59,381 bases of DNA from assembly GCA_038326725.1 (NCBI GenBank), contig JBBQKI010000012.1, positions 1-59,381 on the forward strand, in the 5' to 3' direction. The position numbers were made by a program, and so were the translations under genes. Below the pieces are notes generated by a model. The model saw only the letters and a program-made list of their open reading frames with translations. It searched no databases and was not told the DNA's origin. The stretch comes from JBBQKI01 sp038326725 (GTDB lineage: Bacteria; Bacteroidota; Bacteroidia; Flavobacteriales; Flavobacteriaceae). Positions 16,244 through 25,206 of this stretch are shown piece after piece. Positions within the stretch are counted from its first letter, which is position 1, and every line of letters begins with the position of its first letter.

Positions 16244-17296
16244 TTAAAATTCCAACAAAACCCTTTGGGCCGAAAATCCTGGGCCAAAACTCAACATCAG
16301 CCCTAACTTTCCTTTTGCAGGGGTTTTTTCCATAAAACGTTCCAGCACGTAAAGCACGGTTGCGCTACTCATATTGCCATACAATTTAAGAGTTTCTTTG
16401 GTGTCATCAATATTTTTCCCCAAGCTCCCGAAAAGGGTCTCCACAGTCTGTACTATTTTTTTCCCGCCAGGATGGAAAATAAGGTGGTCAATATCTTCTA
16501 TGGATACATTATTTTTATTTAAAAAAGGATGAATAATTTCTGGGAACTTTGCTTCAATTTGTTCCGGCACGGATTTGTCAAGAATCATTTGTAGGCCGGT
16601 GTTCACCATTTTAAAACCCATCAAATGCGTGGCATCATAAAAATGGTACATTTCCTCCGCCAGTATTTTTGGCCCCATATCATTTTCATTTGAAGAAAGC
16701 AAAACGCAGGCCGCGCCATCCCCAAAGATAGCAGCACTTACAATGTTTGCCATCGAGAAATCCTCTAACTGAAACGTTGCGGTTGGCGATTCAACGGCAA
16801 CTACCGCAGCCCGTTTACCGGGATTCGCCTTTAAAAAATTATTGGCGTAAATAATCCCCGAAATCCCTGCGGCACAGCCCATTTCAGTAACGGGAAGCCG
16901 GACGATATCCTGCCGCATCTTTAAATCGTTTATCAAATATGCATCCAAAGACGGAATCATTATTCCCGTACAACTAACCGTTATTATAAAATCCAAGTCC
17001 GTAGGTTGCCAATTGGCTTTATGTAATGCTTTTTCCAAAGATTCCCTGCCGAGTTTTTTAACTTCCCTAATATAAATATCATTACGTTCCTCAAAACCAA
17101 GATTGGAAAAAACTTCCAAAGGATCCATAATAGAATACCTTCGGTCTACCCCTGCCCCTTCAAAAATCTTGATCACTTTTCTTTTAAACCGGCTATCCTG
17201 CCCATTCATCCATTGCTCCACCAAGGGCAGGATTTCGGAAGTGTTCCGTGAATAATGGGGTAGTTGTTTTGCAACCGTTGTTATTTTTACGTTCAT
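16244..17296 (-). CDS. Type III polyketide synthase (chalcone synthase-like)
   Basis: A 350-residue thiolase-fold enzyme with the type III triad: Cys141 in TEMGCAAGISG, His275 in LIFHPGGKK and Asn308 in LYGNMSSATV. It is full length for the family. Such enzymes extend an acyl starter with malonyl-CoA and cyclise the chain to resorcinols, resorcylic acids or pyrones. Its ATG overlaps the stop of the methyltransferase gene by 4 bases. With the flavoprotein and methyltransferase upstream, the order parallels srsABC of Streptomyces (alkylresorcinol synthase, methyltransferase, flavoprotein hydroxylase). The product is not known from sequence alone. Confidence 0.92.
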   Translation of the reverse strand: MNVKITTVAKQLPHYSRNTSEILPLVEQWMNGQDSRFKRKVIKIFEGAGVDRRYSIMDPLEVFSNLGFEERNDIYIREVKKLGRESLEKALHKANWQPTDLDFIITVSCTGIMIPSLDAYLINDLKMRQDIVRLPVTEMGCAAGISGIIYANNFLKANPGKRAAVVAVESPTATFQLEDFSMANIVSAAIFGDGAACVLLSSNENDMGPKILAEEMYHFYDATHLMGFKMVNTGLQMILDKSVPEQIEAKFPEIIHPFLNKNNVSIEDIDHLIFHPGGKKIVQTVETLFGSLGKNIDDTKETLKLYGNMSSATVLYVLERFMEKTPAKGKLGLMLSFGPGFSAQRVLLEF

Positions 17297-18012
17297 CCGT
17301 TTTTTTTAAGGATTAATTGGTACCGAAATGCCCATATCCAATTAATCATTGTAATCTGGTAATGAATTTTTTGTGAAATTTCCATCAATTCTTTTTTTTT
17401 AAACCCACGTGCAATCGAAATCAAACCATCTTCTTTTGCGGTATTTGTTTTAATTATAATAGGACTTATGATTTTAAAAAGCCAAAAGGCAAGCCGACTC
17501 CGGTGGAGGTCGTTCACCACTACCCCAACGCTAGCTTTGGATACAAGATTTCTAAGTAACAAAACAATATCCGGGTTTTTAAAATGGTGGATAAATAAAG
17601 TTGAAAGGGCAATATCACACTGTGGAATTACATTTTCATCCGAAAATACATCAGCAATTTCAAAAGAAATATTTGAAAGGCTATCACTTTTCTTTCTTGC
17701 ATTTTCAATAATATGTGGATTGAAGTCGAGACCAATCAGCAGGAATTTATATCCATTTTTCAAACCAAAACTATGGCATTGGCGTAGCATTTCCCCGTCT
17801 CCGCAACCCACGTCCACAATGGTATAGGTGTTTTTCTTGTTTTTGTTTTTTAATAATTTTTTAATCCCTTGCAAGGTAATGGAATTCCCCCCCAACCATT
17901 TGTTAACGTTTTTAATATCACTCAAAACTTTTTTCATCTCCTCGCCTTTCAACTCAAAAGAGTCCATGTGTTCAACTTGTTCGGAACGATATTTATTTTG
18001 AAAATTTATCAT
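17293..18012 (-). CDS. Class I SAM-dependent methyltransferase of the PKS operon
   Basis: A 239-residue methyltransferase. Motif I is VDVGCGDG (66-73), motif II is LIGLDFNP and a post-motif LSTLFIHHF follows. The ATG at 18012 overlaps the flavoprotein stop (ATGA), and is preferred to a start about 150 bases upstream inside that gene. Its stop overlaps the polyketide synthase start. By analogy with SrsB it may O- or C-methylate a phenolic polyketide. No motif shows the acceptor. Confidence 0.85.
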   Translation of the reverse strand: MINFQNKYRSEQVEHMDSFELKGEEMKKVLSDIKNVNKWLGGNSITLQGIKKLLKNKNKKNTYTIVDVGCGDGEMLRQCHSFGLKNGYKFLLIGLDFNPHIIENARKKSDSLSNISFEIADVFSDENVIPQCDIALSTLFIHHFKNPDIVLLLRNLVSKASVGVVVNDLHRSRLAFWLFKIISPIIIKTNTAKEDGLISIARGFKKKELMEISQKIHYQITMINWIWAFRYQLILKKNG

Positions 18013-19154
18013 AAAAATGAATTTCCATGGGTTTTTTTTATAATAAATGGCAACATTGCCGGAAATATTTTTGCTATTGAAAACCCAATGGGTGCTGCAA
18101 CCTGATGCTGTAAAATATTTTGAATGAACCGTCCGGCTCGAAGCCTTTTTGAAAACGCCCCTTCCCATTGAAGCGTATATTCCCTTTCTAGTTTAAGCCT
18201 ATTTATATTCTCCATTTTAAAGGCGACTTTGCCATTTTTTCCGGCATCTAAAAACAATTCTGAAAAAATCTTTGCACCGTGTATTGCCATTGCCATTCCA
18301 TTGCCACAAAGCGGATGTATCAAACCGGCACTGTCGCCCGCCATGAAAATATGGTTTTCAACAGCTTGTTTTTTATGAAATGAAACTTGACTTATGGTCA
18401 AGGGGCTTTTGAAAAGTGGTTTTGCTAATTTATAAAAATCCTTCAAAAATGGATTTTCCGAAAGTACATTTTCTTGAAACTTTTCAATGTTTCCAAATTT
18501 TTTAAAGGATTTAAAAGTTGTTAAATAACATGCGTTAACTGCATTGGTTTCCGTTTTTGAAAGTCCGCAATAACCGCCATCGAATGTATGGAGCGCTACG
18601 GTATTTTCAGGGAAATCAAATTCGTAATGCGCCTTTACGGCAAGCCAAGGAGATTGTTTTTGGATGAAATCACGTTTTAATCGCGAATCAATATTTGACC
18701 GTTTTCCAAAAGCCCCCAAAACATATTTTGCACGAAACTCTTGTTGGTTTTGTGTAATTACTTTGAATTGATCGTTCTCAAAGGAAATACTTTCAACAGT
18801 TTCAAAAACAACTTTCACATTTTCATTTAAAGTCTTGTAAAGCAATTCATCAAAAGCATACCTGCTGATACCGAAACCTCCCAAGGGCAAATCGGCTTGT
18901 ACCAAGTTCCCTTTTTTATCGCTTATTTCAAATTTAGAAATAGTTTTTGAACCTTCAGCAAAAGGATCAATTCCAAGTGAATTCAAATAAGGCAACACTT
19001 CATTGGAAACATATTCCCCGCAAACTTTGTGGTGTGGAAATTCGTACTTCTCGATTACACATACAGTACAGCCATTTTGGGATAAATGTAAGGCAGCAAC
19101 TAAGCCTGCGAGGCCACCGCCCACAATTATAATATTCGGGTAATAGTTAATCAC
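18009..19154 (-). CDS. FAD-dependent oxidoreductase (geranylgeranyl reductase / aromatic hydroxylase type)
   Basis: A 381-residue flavoprotein. The FAD-binding loop is IIVGGGLAGLVAALHLS (GGGLAG at 12-17), and the second FAD motif is FMAGDSAGLIHPLCGNGMAMAI. The fold is that of p-hydroxybenzoate hydroxylase-like and geranylgeranyl-reductase-like monooxygenases. The start is GTG. It is the first gene of the operon, downstream of an ompA terminator, so its promoter must lie in or very near 19155-19182, where TATATTTA (minus strand 19161-19168) is a candidate. By analogy with SrsC it could hydroxylate the aromatic ring of a phenolic lipid to give a quinone precursor. Confidence 0.85.
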   Translation of the reverse strand: MINYYPNIIIVGGGLAGLVAALHLSQNGCTVCVIEKYEFPHHKVCGEYVSNEVLPYLNSLGIDPFAEGSKTISKFEISDKKGNLVQADLPLGGFGISRYAFDELLYKTLNENVKVVFETVESISFENDQFKVITQNQQEFRAKYVLGAFGKRSNIDSRLKRDFIQKQSPWLAVKAHYEFDFPENTVALHTFDGGYCGLSKTETNAVNACYLTTFKSFKKFGNIEKFQENVLSENPFLKDFYKLAKPLFKSPLTISQVSFHKKQAVENHIFMAGDSAGLIHPLCGNGMAMAIHGAKIFSELFLDAGKNGKVAFKMENINRLKLEREYTLQWEGAFSKRLRAGRFIQNILQHQVAAPIGFSIAKIFPAMLPFIIKKTHGNSFL

Positions 19155-19181
19155 TTTGAATAAATATAAAACTTAAAAAAA

Positions 19182-19212
19182 ATCCCGTCCAAAATTAACT
19201 AATGGACGGGAT
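19182..19212 (-). terminator. Terminator after the OmpA-family gene
   Basis: A 9-base stem (ATCCCGTCC with GGACGGGAT) around a 13-base loop, with an A run on the left that reads as a U tract on the minus strand. It separates the lipoprotein pair from the PKS operon. Confidence 0.8.
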
Positions 19213-19232
19213 CACTATATATAAATTATCAA

Positions 19233-19937
19233 CTATCCTCCGGCTTCATTTTTTGCATCTTGAATCATTTTCGCGTTTGGCACAATGGCAACATTTACCC
19301 TTCGGTTTTGCGCACGTCCTGCTTCGGTTGTATTATCAGCCACGGGGGATGTTTCTCCAAACCATTCCGTTGTAAAACGACCACTGCTCAAACCTTTCCC
19401 CGTAAAGTAGCTGGTTACGGATTGTGCGCGGTTTTTGGAAAGTGTCATGTTATAAGCATCTGCGCCAGAACTGTCGGTATGACCCACAACCATAACATTG
19501 GTGTCTGGGTATTCCTTTAACACAGCGGAAAGTTTATCAAGATTTACCTTGGAGGCACTATTGATGCTATACTGTTCCGAATCGAAATACAAGCCACTAT
19601 TTTCATCAAAAGTAATTACAATGGCATCGTCAATACGTTCAACTTGAGCTCCCGGAATTTCCTGCTCTATTTTTTGAGCCTGTTTATCCATTTTACTTCC
19701 AATTAGAACCCCGGCAGTACCACCAACAACACCACCAATAACGGCACCAAGTTCGCTATTGTTACCGCTTCCAATATTGTTACCAAGAATAGCACCTAAA
19801 ACGGCCCCGCCTGCGGCACCAATTACGGCTCCTTTTTGTTTATTGTTCGCGTTACGCGTAGCTTCACAACTTGTAATAGTAACTGTAAAAGCTATGGCCA
19901 GGGCCATCAAGCTTATATTCTTTATCATTGTTTTCAT
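19233..19937 (-). CDS. OmpA-family lipoprotein with glycine zipper
   Basis: A 234-residue lipoprotein. A type II signal peptide ends TITSC (Cys24). A glycine zipper follows (about 36-85, GAVIGAAGGAVLGAILGNNIG), then an OmpA C-terminal peptidoglycan-binding domain (about 110-225) with VVGHTDSSGADAYNMTLSKNRA and GRAQNRRVNVAI. It anchors the outer membrane to peptidoglycan, like YiaD. Its ATG overlaps the upstream lipocalin-like stop by one base (TAATG), so the two are translated together. A terminator follows. Confidence 0.88.
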   Translation of the reverse strand: MKTMIKNISLMALAIAFTVTITSCEATRNANNKQKGAVIGAAGGAVLGAILGNNIGSGNNSELGAVIGGVVGGTAGVLIGSKMDKQAQKIEQEIPGAQVERIDDAIVITFDENSGLYFDSEQYSINSASKVNLDKLSAVLKEYPDTNVMVVGHTDSSGADAYNMTLSKNRAQSVTSYFTGKGLSSGRFTTEWFGETSPVADNTTEAGRAQNRRVNVAIVPNAKMIQDAKNEAGG

Positions 19938-20416
19938 TATTCGTTTATTTTTGAAAAGTTCATATTAATTTTAAACGGCTCTCCGTCAAGGTTCACTGTT
20001 TGTTCCCAACGCATCGAGGATTCATTTAATTGAGTTAGGCTTAACCTAAAACCTGAATTATCATCGGATTTTCCTTTTGCATTAGTGGGTTTTAATAAGA
20101 AATCATACAAACCACCTGAAGGATCCATTTCTTGGATAGTAAAAACAAAATCCCTTTGACCAGTTGGGCAATTGGTGTTTTCTATAGTGTAATTCCCTGT
20201 ATTGTTGTTGGGGATAAAACGCCACATACTGCCTTCAAGGCATTCCGTAGAAGTGTCGTTAAAAATGGTAACGTTAAAAGTCCCGCTTGAGCCATAGGAA
20301 ATATTGTCCAAAGACCAATATCCTTTAATTACTTTACGGGATTCCTGAACCGTTTTGGGCGTACCGCAAGAAAGTGCGAAAGTAGCCAGCACGGTTAATA
20401 AAATGATTTTTTTCAT
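19937..20416 (-). CDS. Lipocalin-like lipoprotein
   Basis: A 159-residue lipoprotein with a signal peptide ending TFALSC (Cys17). The mature part opens with KGYWSLDNISYGSSGTF, and has alternating short strands ending in SSMRWEQTVNLDGEPFKINMNF, as in small lipocalin-like barrels of Bacteroidota. It is the first gene of a two-gene unit with the OmpA lipoprotein. The ligand and role are not known. Confidence 0.7.
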   Translation of the reverse strand: MKKIILLTVLATFALSCGTPKTVQESRKVIKGYWSLDNISYGSSGTFNVTIFNDTSTECLEGSMWRFIPNNNTGNYTIENTNCPTGQRDFVFTIQEMDPSGGLYDFLLKPTNAKGKSDDNSGFRLSLTQLNESSMRWEQTVNLDGEPFKINMNFSKINE

Positions 20417-20469
20417 AAAGGTTGAAATTTAATTAAGGGTTAAGTGTTAAAAATTGAGGTTAAAAAGTG

Positions 20470-20631
20470 TTACCTTCTAAATAGACTGGATAACAATGAA
20501 AGGACTAGTAGTACAATGAAAATCCAAAAAATAATCATTGCAATGTCTGTTGCTCCTTCTGCTATTCCACCAAATCCGAAAATTGCGGCAACAATCGCGA
20601 TGACAAGAAAAATAATAATCCATCGTAACAT
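20470..20631 (-). CDS. DUF1328 small membrane protein
   Basis: A 53-residue protein with two hydrophobic helices separated by FGFGGIAEGATDIA. It ends LLSSLFRR. This is the DUF1328/YtjA-type layout, and the ATG at 20631 gives the usual MLRW start. A longer reading from 20670 would add 13 residues that are not typical of the family. The function of DUF1328 proteins is unknown; many are stress-linked membrane proteins. Confidence 0.8.
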   Translation of the reverse strand: MLRWIIIFLVIAIVAAIFGFGGIAEGATDIAMIIFWIFIVLLVLSLLSSLFRR

Positions 20632-20727
20632 AATAATTGGAGTTTTATGATTAGTAGGACCAAAGTACACAAGAAAATGGGCGGTGGAATTTTCTTTATC
20701 TAAAGTTTAACAGAAAATGTTAAAATG

Positions 20728-22734
20728 TTAATAAGCCAAAATATCCAATAAGGCTTGCTTAAATTTTTTCTTTGGAAGGTAGGCCGCTTCAAGGTTTGCT
20801 GCAAATGGAATTGGCGTTTCCAAACTGGCAACACGCATGATAGGTGCATCCAAATATTGAAAACATTCCTCTGAAATCAAAGCGGAAATATCGGAAGCTA
20901 TCCCGCCGAACATGGAATCTTCCTGCAGGATAATGACCCGTCCCGTTTTTTTAACGGAATTGAAAATTGCATTGGTATCCAATGGCATCAAAGTTCGCAG
21001 GTCCAAAAGATCTGCCGAAACATTATTCAATTCCTCCAATGTTTCCAAGGCCCAATGTACACCCGCGCCGTAAGTAATTATGGTTACCGAGCTCCCTTCT
21101 TTTAATAATGAAGCTTTTCCAAAAGGAATGGTATAGTAATCTTTCGGGACCTCTTGTCTAATACTTCTATATAACGCTTTGTGTTCAAAGAACAAAACTG
21201 GATTTGGATCTTCAATGCTGGTAGCTAACAAGCCTTTGGCATCATAAGGGAATGCAGGATAAACCACTTTTAATCCGGGAGTGTGCGTAAACCAAGCTTC
21301 GTTGGTTTGGCTGTGAAATGGCCCCGCTCCCACTCCCGCCCCGCAAGGCATTCTTATAACCACATCCGCTTTTTCGTTCCACCGATAGTGGCTTTTTGCG
21401 AGGTAATTTATAATTGGATTGAAACCCGAACTCACAAAATCTGCGAATTGCATTTCAACTACTGATTTATAACCATTGATGGAAAGCCCCATCGCCGTTG
21501 AAACAATAGCGGATTCGCAAATAGGCGTGTTGCGAACTCGCTCTTTACCAAAAGCCTCCACAAAACCTTCGGTTATTTTAAAAACCCCACCGTATTCCGC
21601 CACATCCTGACCCATAATTATCAAGTTGTCATGGCGTTCCATCGATTGTTTCAAGCCTTGCGAAATTGCATCAATCAGGCGAATATTTTCAACTTCTAAT
21701 TTTGGATTAACTTCTTGAAAATTAAATGGTTTGTAAACATCATTTAATTCAGTTGTTTCATCAGCTTCTATTACAGGCTCTGCAAAAGCGATGTCCAAAT
21801 TATCATCAATTTCCTTTTTAAATTCCTTTTTAAAACTCAAAATATCATCATCGGTAATTACATTACTTAGCAATAAATAACTTTCAAAATTCAACAATGG
21901 ATCGCGAAGTCCCCATTCATCTATCAAATCCACGGGAACGTATTTAGTACCACTTGCCTCTTCGTGCCCCCGCATACGGAAGGTTTTGAATTCCAGTAAA
22001 ATGGGCCTTGGATTTATACGCATGCTTTCCACTAATTCTTTCAGTTTTGTATAAACCTCCAAAATATCATTGCCTTCAATAATATGTGCTTCCATCCCGT
22101 AACCGGCGCCGCGCTCTGCAAGATGAGTGCAATTATATTGTTCGTTTACAGGTGTTGAAAGGCCGTAGCCGTTGTTTTCAATGCAGAACAAAACGGGAAG
22201 TTTCCAAACGGAAGCTACATTCAAAGCTTCGTGAATGTCACCTTCGCTTGTTCCCCCCTCGCCAGTAAAAACTGCACAAATACTGTTGTTTTTTTTTAGC
22301 TTGTTGGCTAGGGCGATTCCTGTAGCAGCCCCAAACTGTGGCCCTAAATGGGAGATCATCCCCACGATATGAAACTCTTGGGTCCCAAAATGAAAACTAC
22401 GGTCACGGCCCTTTGTAAATCCGTTCGCTTTGCCTTGCCATTGAGAAAATAAACGGTATAATGGAATATCGCGCATTGTGAAAATTGCAAGGTTTCGGTG
22501 CATGGGCAGGATATATTCATCTTTTTTCAGCACTGTGGCAATTCCCACCGAAATTGCTTCCTGACCCATCCCGCTGAACCATTTTGAAACCTTTCCCTGC
22601 CTAAGCAAAATGAGCATTTTCTCTTCGATCATCCGGGGCTTCAACATTCCTTTATATAAAGAAATTAATGTTTCATCATCAATATTTTCACGCCTGTAAT
22701 CAAAAAATATATTGGGGGAAGTTTCAGTTTTCAT
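20728..22734 (-). CDS. 2-oxoacid dehydrogenase E1, fused alpha and beta subunits
   Basis: A 668-residue thiamine diphosphate enzyme. The alpha half (about 1-345) carries the cofactor motif GEGGTSEGDIHEALN...ENNGYG; the beta half (about 350-668) begins with RLIDAISQGLKQSMERHDNLIIMGQDVAEYGG and ends with the transketolase C-terminal-like region. Such alpha-beta fusions are normal for branched-chain or 2-oxoisovalerate dehydrogenase E1 in Bacteroidota. It decarboxylates a branched 2-oxoacid and transfers the acyl group to E2 lipoate. No E2 or E3 gene is near, so they are encoded elsewhere. Substrate choice is inferred. Confidence 0.92.
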   Translation of the reverse strand: MKTETSPNIFFDYRRENIDDETLISLYKGMLKPRMIEEKMLILLRQGKVSKWFSGMGQEAISVGIATVLKKDEYILPMHRNLAIFTMRDIPLYRLFSQWQGKANGFTKGRDRSFHFGTQEFHIVGMISHLGPQFGAATGIALANKLKKNNSICAVFTGEGGTSEGDIHEALNVASVWKLPVLFCIENNGYGLSTPVNEQYNCTHLAERGAGYGMEAHIIEGNDILEVYTKLKELVESMRINPRPILLEFKTFRMRGHEEASGTKYVPVDLIDEWGLRDPLLNFESYLLLSNVITDDDILSFKKEFKKEIDDNLDIAFAEPVIEADETTELNDVYKPFNFQEVNPKLEVENIRLIDAISQGLKQSMERHDNLIIMGQDVAEYGGVFKITEGFVEAFGKERVRNTPICESAIVSTAMGLSINGYKSVVEMQFADFVSSGFNPIINYLAKSHYRWNEKADVVIRMPCGAGVGAGPFHSQTNEAWFTHTPGLKVVYPAFPYDAKGLLATSIEDPNPVLFFEHKALYRSIRQEVPKDYYTIPFGKASLLKEGSSVTIITYGAGVHWALETLEELNNVSADLLDLRTLMPLDTNAIFNSVKKTGRVIILQEDSMFGGIASDISALISEECFQYLDAPIMRVASLETPIPFAANLEAAYLPKKKFKQALLDILAY

Positions 22735-22752
22735 AAAGTATTTTTACCGGTT

Positions 22753-22760
22753 CAAAAGTA
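22753..22760 (-). promoter_or_regulatory. Probable -7 element of the E1 gene (TACTTTTG on the minus strand)
   Basis: TACTTTTG is an exact TAnnTTTG match ending 19 bases before the E1 ATG. A TTG on the minus strand lies 16 bases further upstream (22777-22779), slightly shorter than the usual spacing. Confidence 0.5.
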
Positions 22761-22856
22761 GAAAAAAACCTTGTGCAATAAAGATTTTAAGCTCAATATT
22801 TATATTATCAAAACCTATGAAAATTGGTATCTTTATCACCTAAAAAAGAATTTCAA

Positions 22857-23807
22857 ATGAACAACATCCCGCACGTAGATTTAAGTGATTTCCTTTCCGA
22901 TGACCCCAAAAGAAAGCAAAAATTTGTTGACGAAATTGGTAAAGCTTATGAGGAAATAGGCTTCGTTTCTCTTAAACACCACTTTTTGAGCGATGTGTTG
23001 GTAGAAAATCTTTACAAGGAAATCAAGACATTCTTTTCGCTTCCCGTTGAGACAAAAAAGAAATACGAAATTGAAGGGTTGGGTGGACAGAGGGGCTATG
23101 TTTCCTTTGGAAAAGAACATGCCAAGGGAAAAAAGGAAGGCGACCTAAAAGAGTTTTGGCATTTTGGGCAGGAAGCTTTAGAGGATGCTAAACTTTCAGA
23201 AAAATACCCAACAAATTGCGTGGTAAGTGAGCTTCCAAATTTCAATGCTACAGGAATGGAAGCCTATCGCATGCTTGAAAAAACTGGAATTTACGTGCTT
23301 CGCGCCCTAGCGTTATATATAGGTCTTGATGAATTTTATTTTGACCAGTATGCTACCAATGGCAACAGTATTTTAAGACCAATTCACTACCCTCCCATTA
23401 CGGAAGAACCCAAAGGCGCAATGCGCGCTGGCGCCCACGGGGATATTAATTTGATTACGCTTTTGATGGGTGCTTCTTCCGGAGGTTTGCAAGTGTTACG
23501 GAAAGATGGGGAATGGATTGAAGCCATACCGGCGGAAGATGAATTGGTCATCAATGTGGGCGATATGCTGGAAAGGCTTACTAACAATAAACTGCGCTCC
23601 ACTATCCACCGTGTGGTGAACCCGTCCAAAGAGGAATGGGGAAAACCGCGCTATTCCATCCCTTTCTTTATGCACCCAAGAAGCGAAATGAAATTGGATT
23701 GTTTGAAAGAATGCATTGATGATAAAAATTCAAAAGCCTATGATGATATTACTGCGGGGGAATTTCTTCAACAACGGTTGATCGAGATTGGTTTAATTAA
23801 AAAATAA
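22857..23807 (+). CDS. Isopenicillin N synthase-family 2-oxoglutarate/Fe(II) dioxygenase
   Basis: A 316-residue jelly-roll oxygenase. The iron ligands are His194 and Asp196 (AHGDINLITLL) and His251 (RSTIHRVVNP); the 2-oxoglutarate-binding Arg265-x-Ser267 is in PRYSIPFF. An N-terminal non-haem dioxygenase region (IPHVDLSDF...KHHFLSD) precedes. The ATG at 22857 is preferred over an upstream TTG. The substrate cannot be read from the sequence; the family includes hydroxylases of amino acids and small metabolites. Not in an obvious biosynthetic cluster: SUI1 follows at 21 bases. Confidence 0.88.
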   Translation: MNNIPHVDLSDFLSDDPKRKQKFVDEIGKAYEEIGFVSLKHHFLSDVLVENLYKEIKTFFSLPVETKKKYEIEGLGGQRGYVSFGKEHAKGKKEGDLKEFWHFGQEALEDAKLSEKYPTNCVVSELPNFNATGMEAYRMLEKTGIYVLRALALYIGLDEFYFDQYATNGNSILRPIHYPPITEEPKGAMRAGAHGDINLITLLMGASSGGLQVLRKDGEWIEAIPAEDELVINVGDMLERLTNNKLRSTIHRVVNPSKEEWGKPRYSIPFFMHPRSEMKLDCLKECIDDKNSKAYDDITAGEFLQQRLIEIGLIKK

Positions 23808-23828
23808 TTCAGAATTCATCATAATAAA

Positions 23829-24155
23829 ATGGATTTAAAAGATCAACTAAAAAACCTTTTTCCCGATCATCTTCCCTCGGATGAACAGTTTTCAGAAGAA
23901 GAAACTTCAGTTTGGCTACAAGACGAACCGCTGCTTTGCAAATACGAAAAACGAAAAGGCAAGCCAACAACTATAATTGAAGGCTACAACGGGGCCGAAA
24001 AAGATTTTAAGCAATTGGCAAAAGAAATAAAACAACTCCTTAGCGTTGGCGGCAGTTTTAAGAACGATCAAATTATTCTTCAAGGCGATTACCGCGATAG
24101 GATAATGGATTTTTTAAAGGAAAAGGGGTTTAAGGTAAAAAGGGTTGGTGGATGA
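23829..24155 (+). CDS. Translation initiation factor SUI1/eIF1-like (YciH family)
   Basis: A 108-residue protein with a C-terminal SUI1 domain: KRKGKPTTIIEGYNG, then FKQLAKEIKQLLSVGGS, ending ILQGDYRDRIMDFLKEKGFKVKRVGG. In E. coli YciH the domain monitors start-codon selection on the 30S subunit. The ~35-residue acidic N-terminal extension is usual in Bacteroidota. It follows the dioxygenase gene closely and may be co-transcribed. Confidence 0.88.
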   Translation: MDLKDQLKNLFPDHLPSDEQFSEEETSVWLQDEPLLCKYEKRKGKPTTIIEGYNGAEKDFKQLAKEIKQLLSVGGSFKNDQIILQGDYRDRIMDFLKEKGFKVKRVGG

Positions 24156-24232
24156 ATGGATTTACGATTTGTCCAAGCTTAAAATAGGATTAACCGTTTT
24201 TAAATAGTAGATAGATTTGAGCGAAAATATTT

Positions 24233-24276
24233 CTTATTCTATTCGCTTATTCACTCACTCACTAATTCACTAATTA
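24233..24276 (+). repeat. TTATTCAC-type short repeats upstream of the solute-binding gene
   Basis: Units CTTATTCT, ATTCGCTTATTCAC, TCACTCAC and TAATTCAC, in 4- and 8-base steps. The array ends about 10 bases before the ATG at 24286, which leaves very little room for a leader. Confidence 0.5.
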
Positions 24277-24285
24277 AATAACTTC

Positions 24286-25140
24286 ATGCTTGATCTAAAA
24301 ATTGGCGGTGTCCCCGAACATTTTAATTTACCCTGGTATTTAACGCTTCGCGATAAAGAATATGAAAAAAAAGGCATCAATCTTCGTTGGAAGGATTTTG
24401 CGGGTGGCACTGGCCAAATGTGCAAAGCTCTACGCGAAAAGGAAATTGACCTTGCTGTAATTTTAACGGAAGGTATTGTCCGCGATATAATAAAAGGCAA
24501 CGAAAGCAAAATCGTACAAGTTTTTGTAAAGTCGCCATTACTGTGGGGGATTCACGTCTCGGCAAATTCAAACTATTTTTCCGTTGAAGATTTAAAAGGA
24601 ACTAAGGCTTGTATCAGCAGATTTGGTTCCGGTTCCCATTTGATGGCTTACGTAAATGCGGAAAACCGAGATTGGAAAATGGAATCCGATCTTCGTTTTA
24701 AAGTAATCGAAGATTTAAAAGGTGCCGTGGAGATGCTTCCCCAAGGAAAAGGTGATTATTTTATGTGGGAAAAATTCATGACCAAGCCATATGTTGATAA
24801 CGGCACTTTTCGATTGGTTGGCGAATGCCCAACACCTTGGCCCAGTTTTGTGATCGCCGTAAGGGACGAGGTGTTAGAAAAAAATTCCAAAGCCATCAAA
24901 ACGATTTTGGAAATCATCAACAACACCATTTTCGATTTCAAAAAAATCCCTTCCATCGATAAAATGATTGCCAATCGCTATGGTTTGAAACCAGAAGATG
25001 CCCAACAATGGTTAAAATTGACCGAATGGAGCGACGAAAATTTGAAGGAAAACGAATTGGAACAAATTCAAAACCAGTTACTTAAACTTGATTTGATAAA
25101 AGCAAAGGTTATGTCTTCAAAAATAGTGCATAATTTTTAA
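24286..25140 (+). CDS. Orphan solute-binding domain protein, NMT1/THI5-SsuA like, without signal peptide
   Basis: A 284-residue protein with a type II periplasmic-binding fold of the NMT1/THI5-SsuA kind: LKIGGVPEHFNLPWYLTLRDKEYEKKGI, then AGGTGQMCKALREKEIDLAVILTEG, and later CISRFGSGSHLMAYVNAENRDW. The N-terminus starts right at the first strand, so no signal peptide or lipobox exists, and no ABC permease or ATPase lies beside it. It may therefore be cytoplasmic. It could be an enzyme or sensor built on this fold. The start is at the ATG immediately after a repeat array. Confidence 0.72.
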   Translation: MLDLKIGGVPEHFNLPWYLTLRDKEYEKKGINLRWKDFAGGTGQMCKALREKEIDLAVILTEGIVRDIIKGNESKIVQVFVKSPLLWGIHVSANSNYFSVEDLKGTKACISRFGSGSHLMAYVNAENRDWKMESDLRFKVIEDLKGAVEMLPQGKGDYFMWEKFMTKPYVDNGTFRLVGECPTPWPSFVIAVRDEVLEKNSKAIKTILEIINNTIFDFKKIPSIDKMIANRYGLKPEDAQQWLKLTEWSDENLKENELEQIQNQLLKLDLIKAKVMSSKIVHNF

Positions 25141-25206
25141 GATTTTTTTATATCCTGCGCAACCTCCGGGGAAATACTGCATCTAATTTGTATAAAAGAA
25201 AAGATC

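Noticed and set aside
20417..20469. GGTTAA-type direct repeats between the lipocalin-like and DUF1328 genes
   Set aside because: The copies are short and AT-rich, and could arise by chance in such a spacer.
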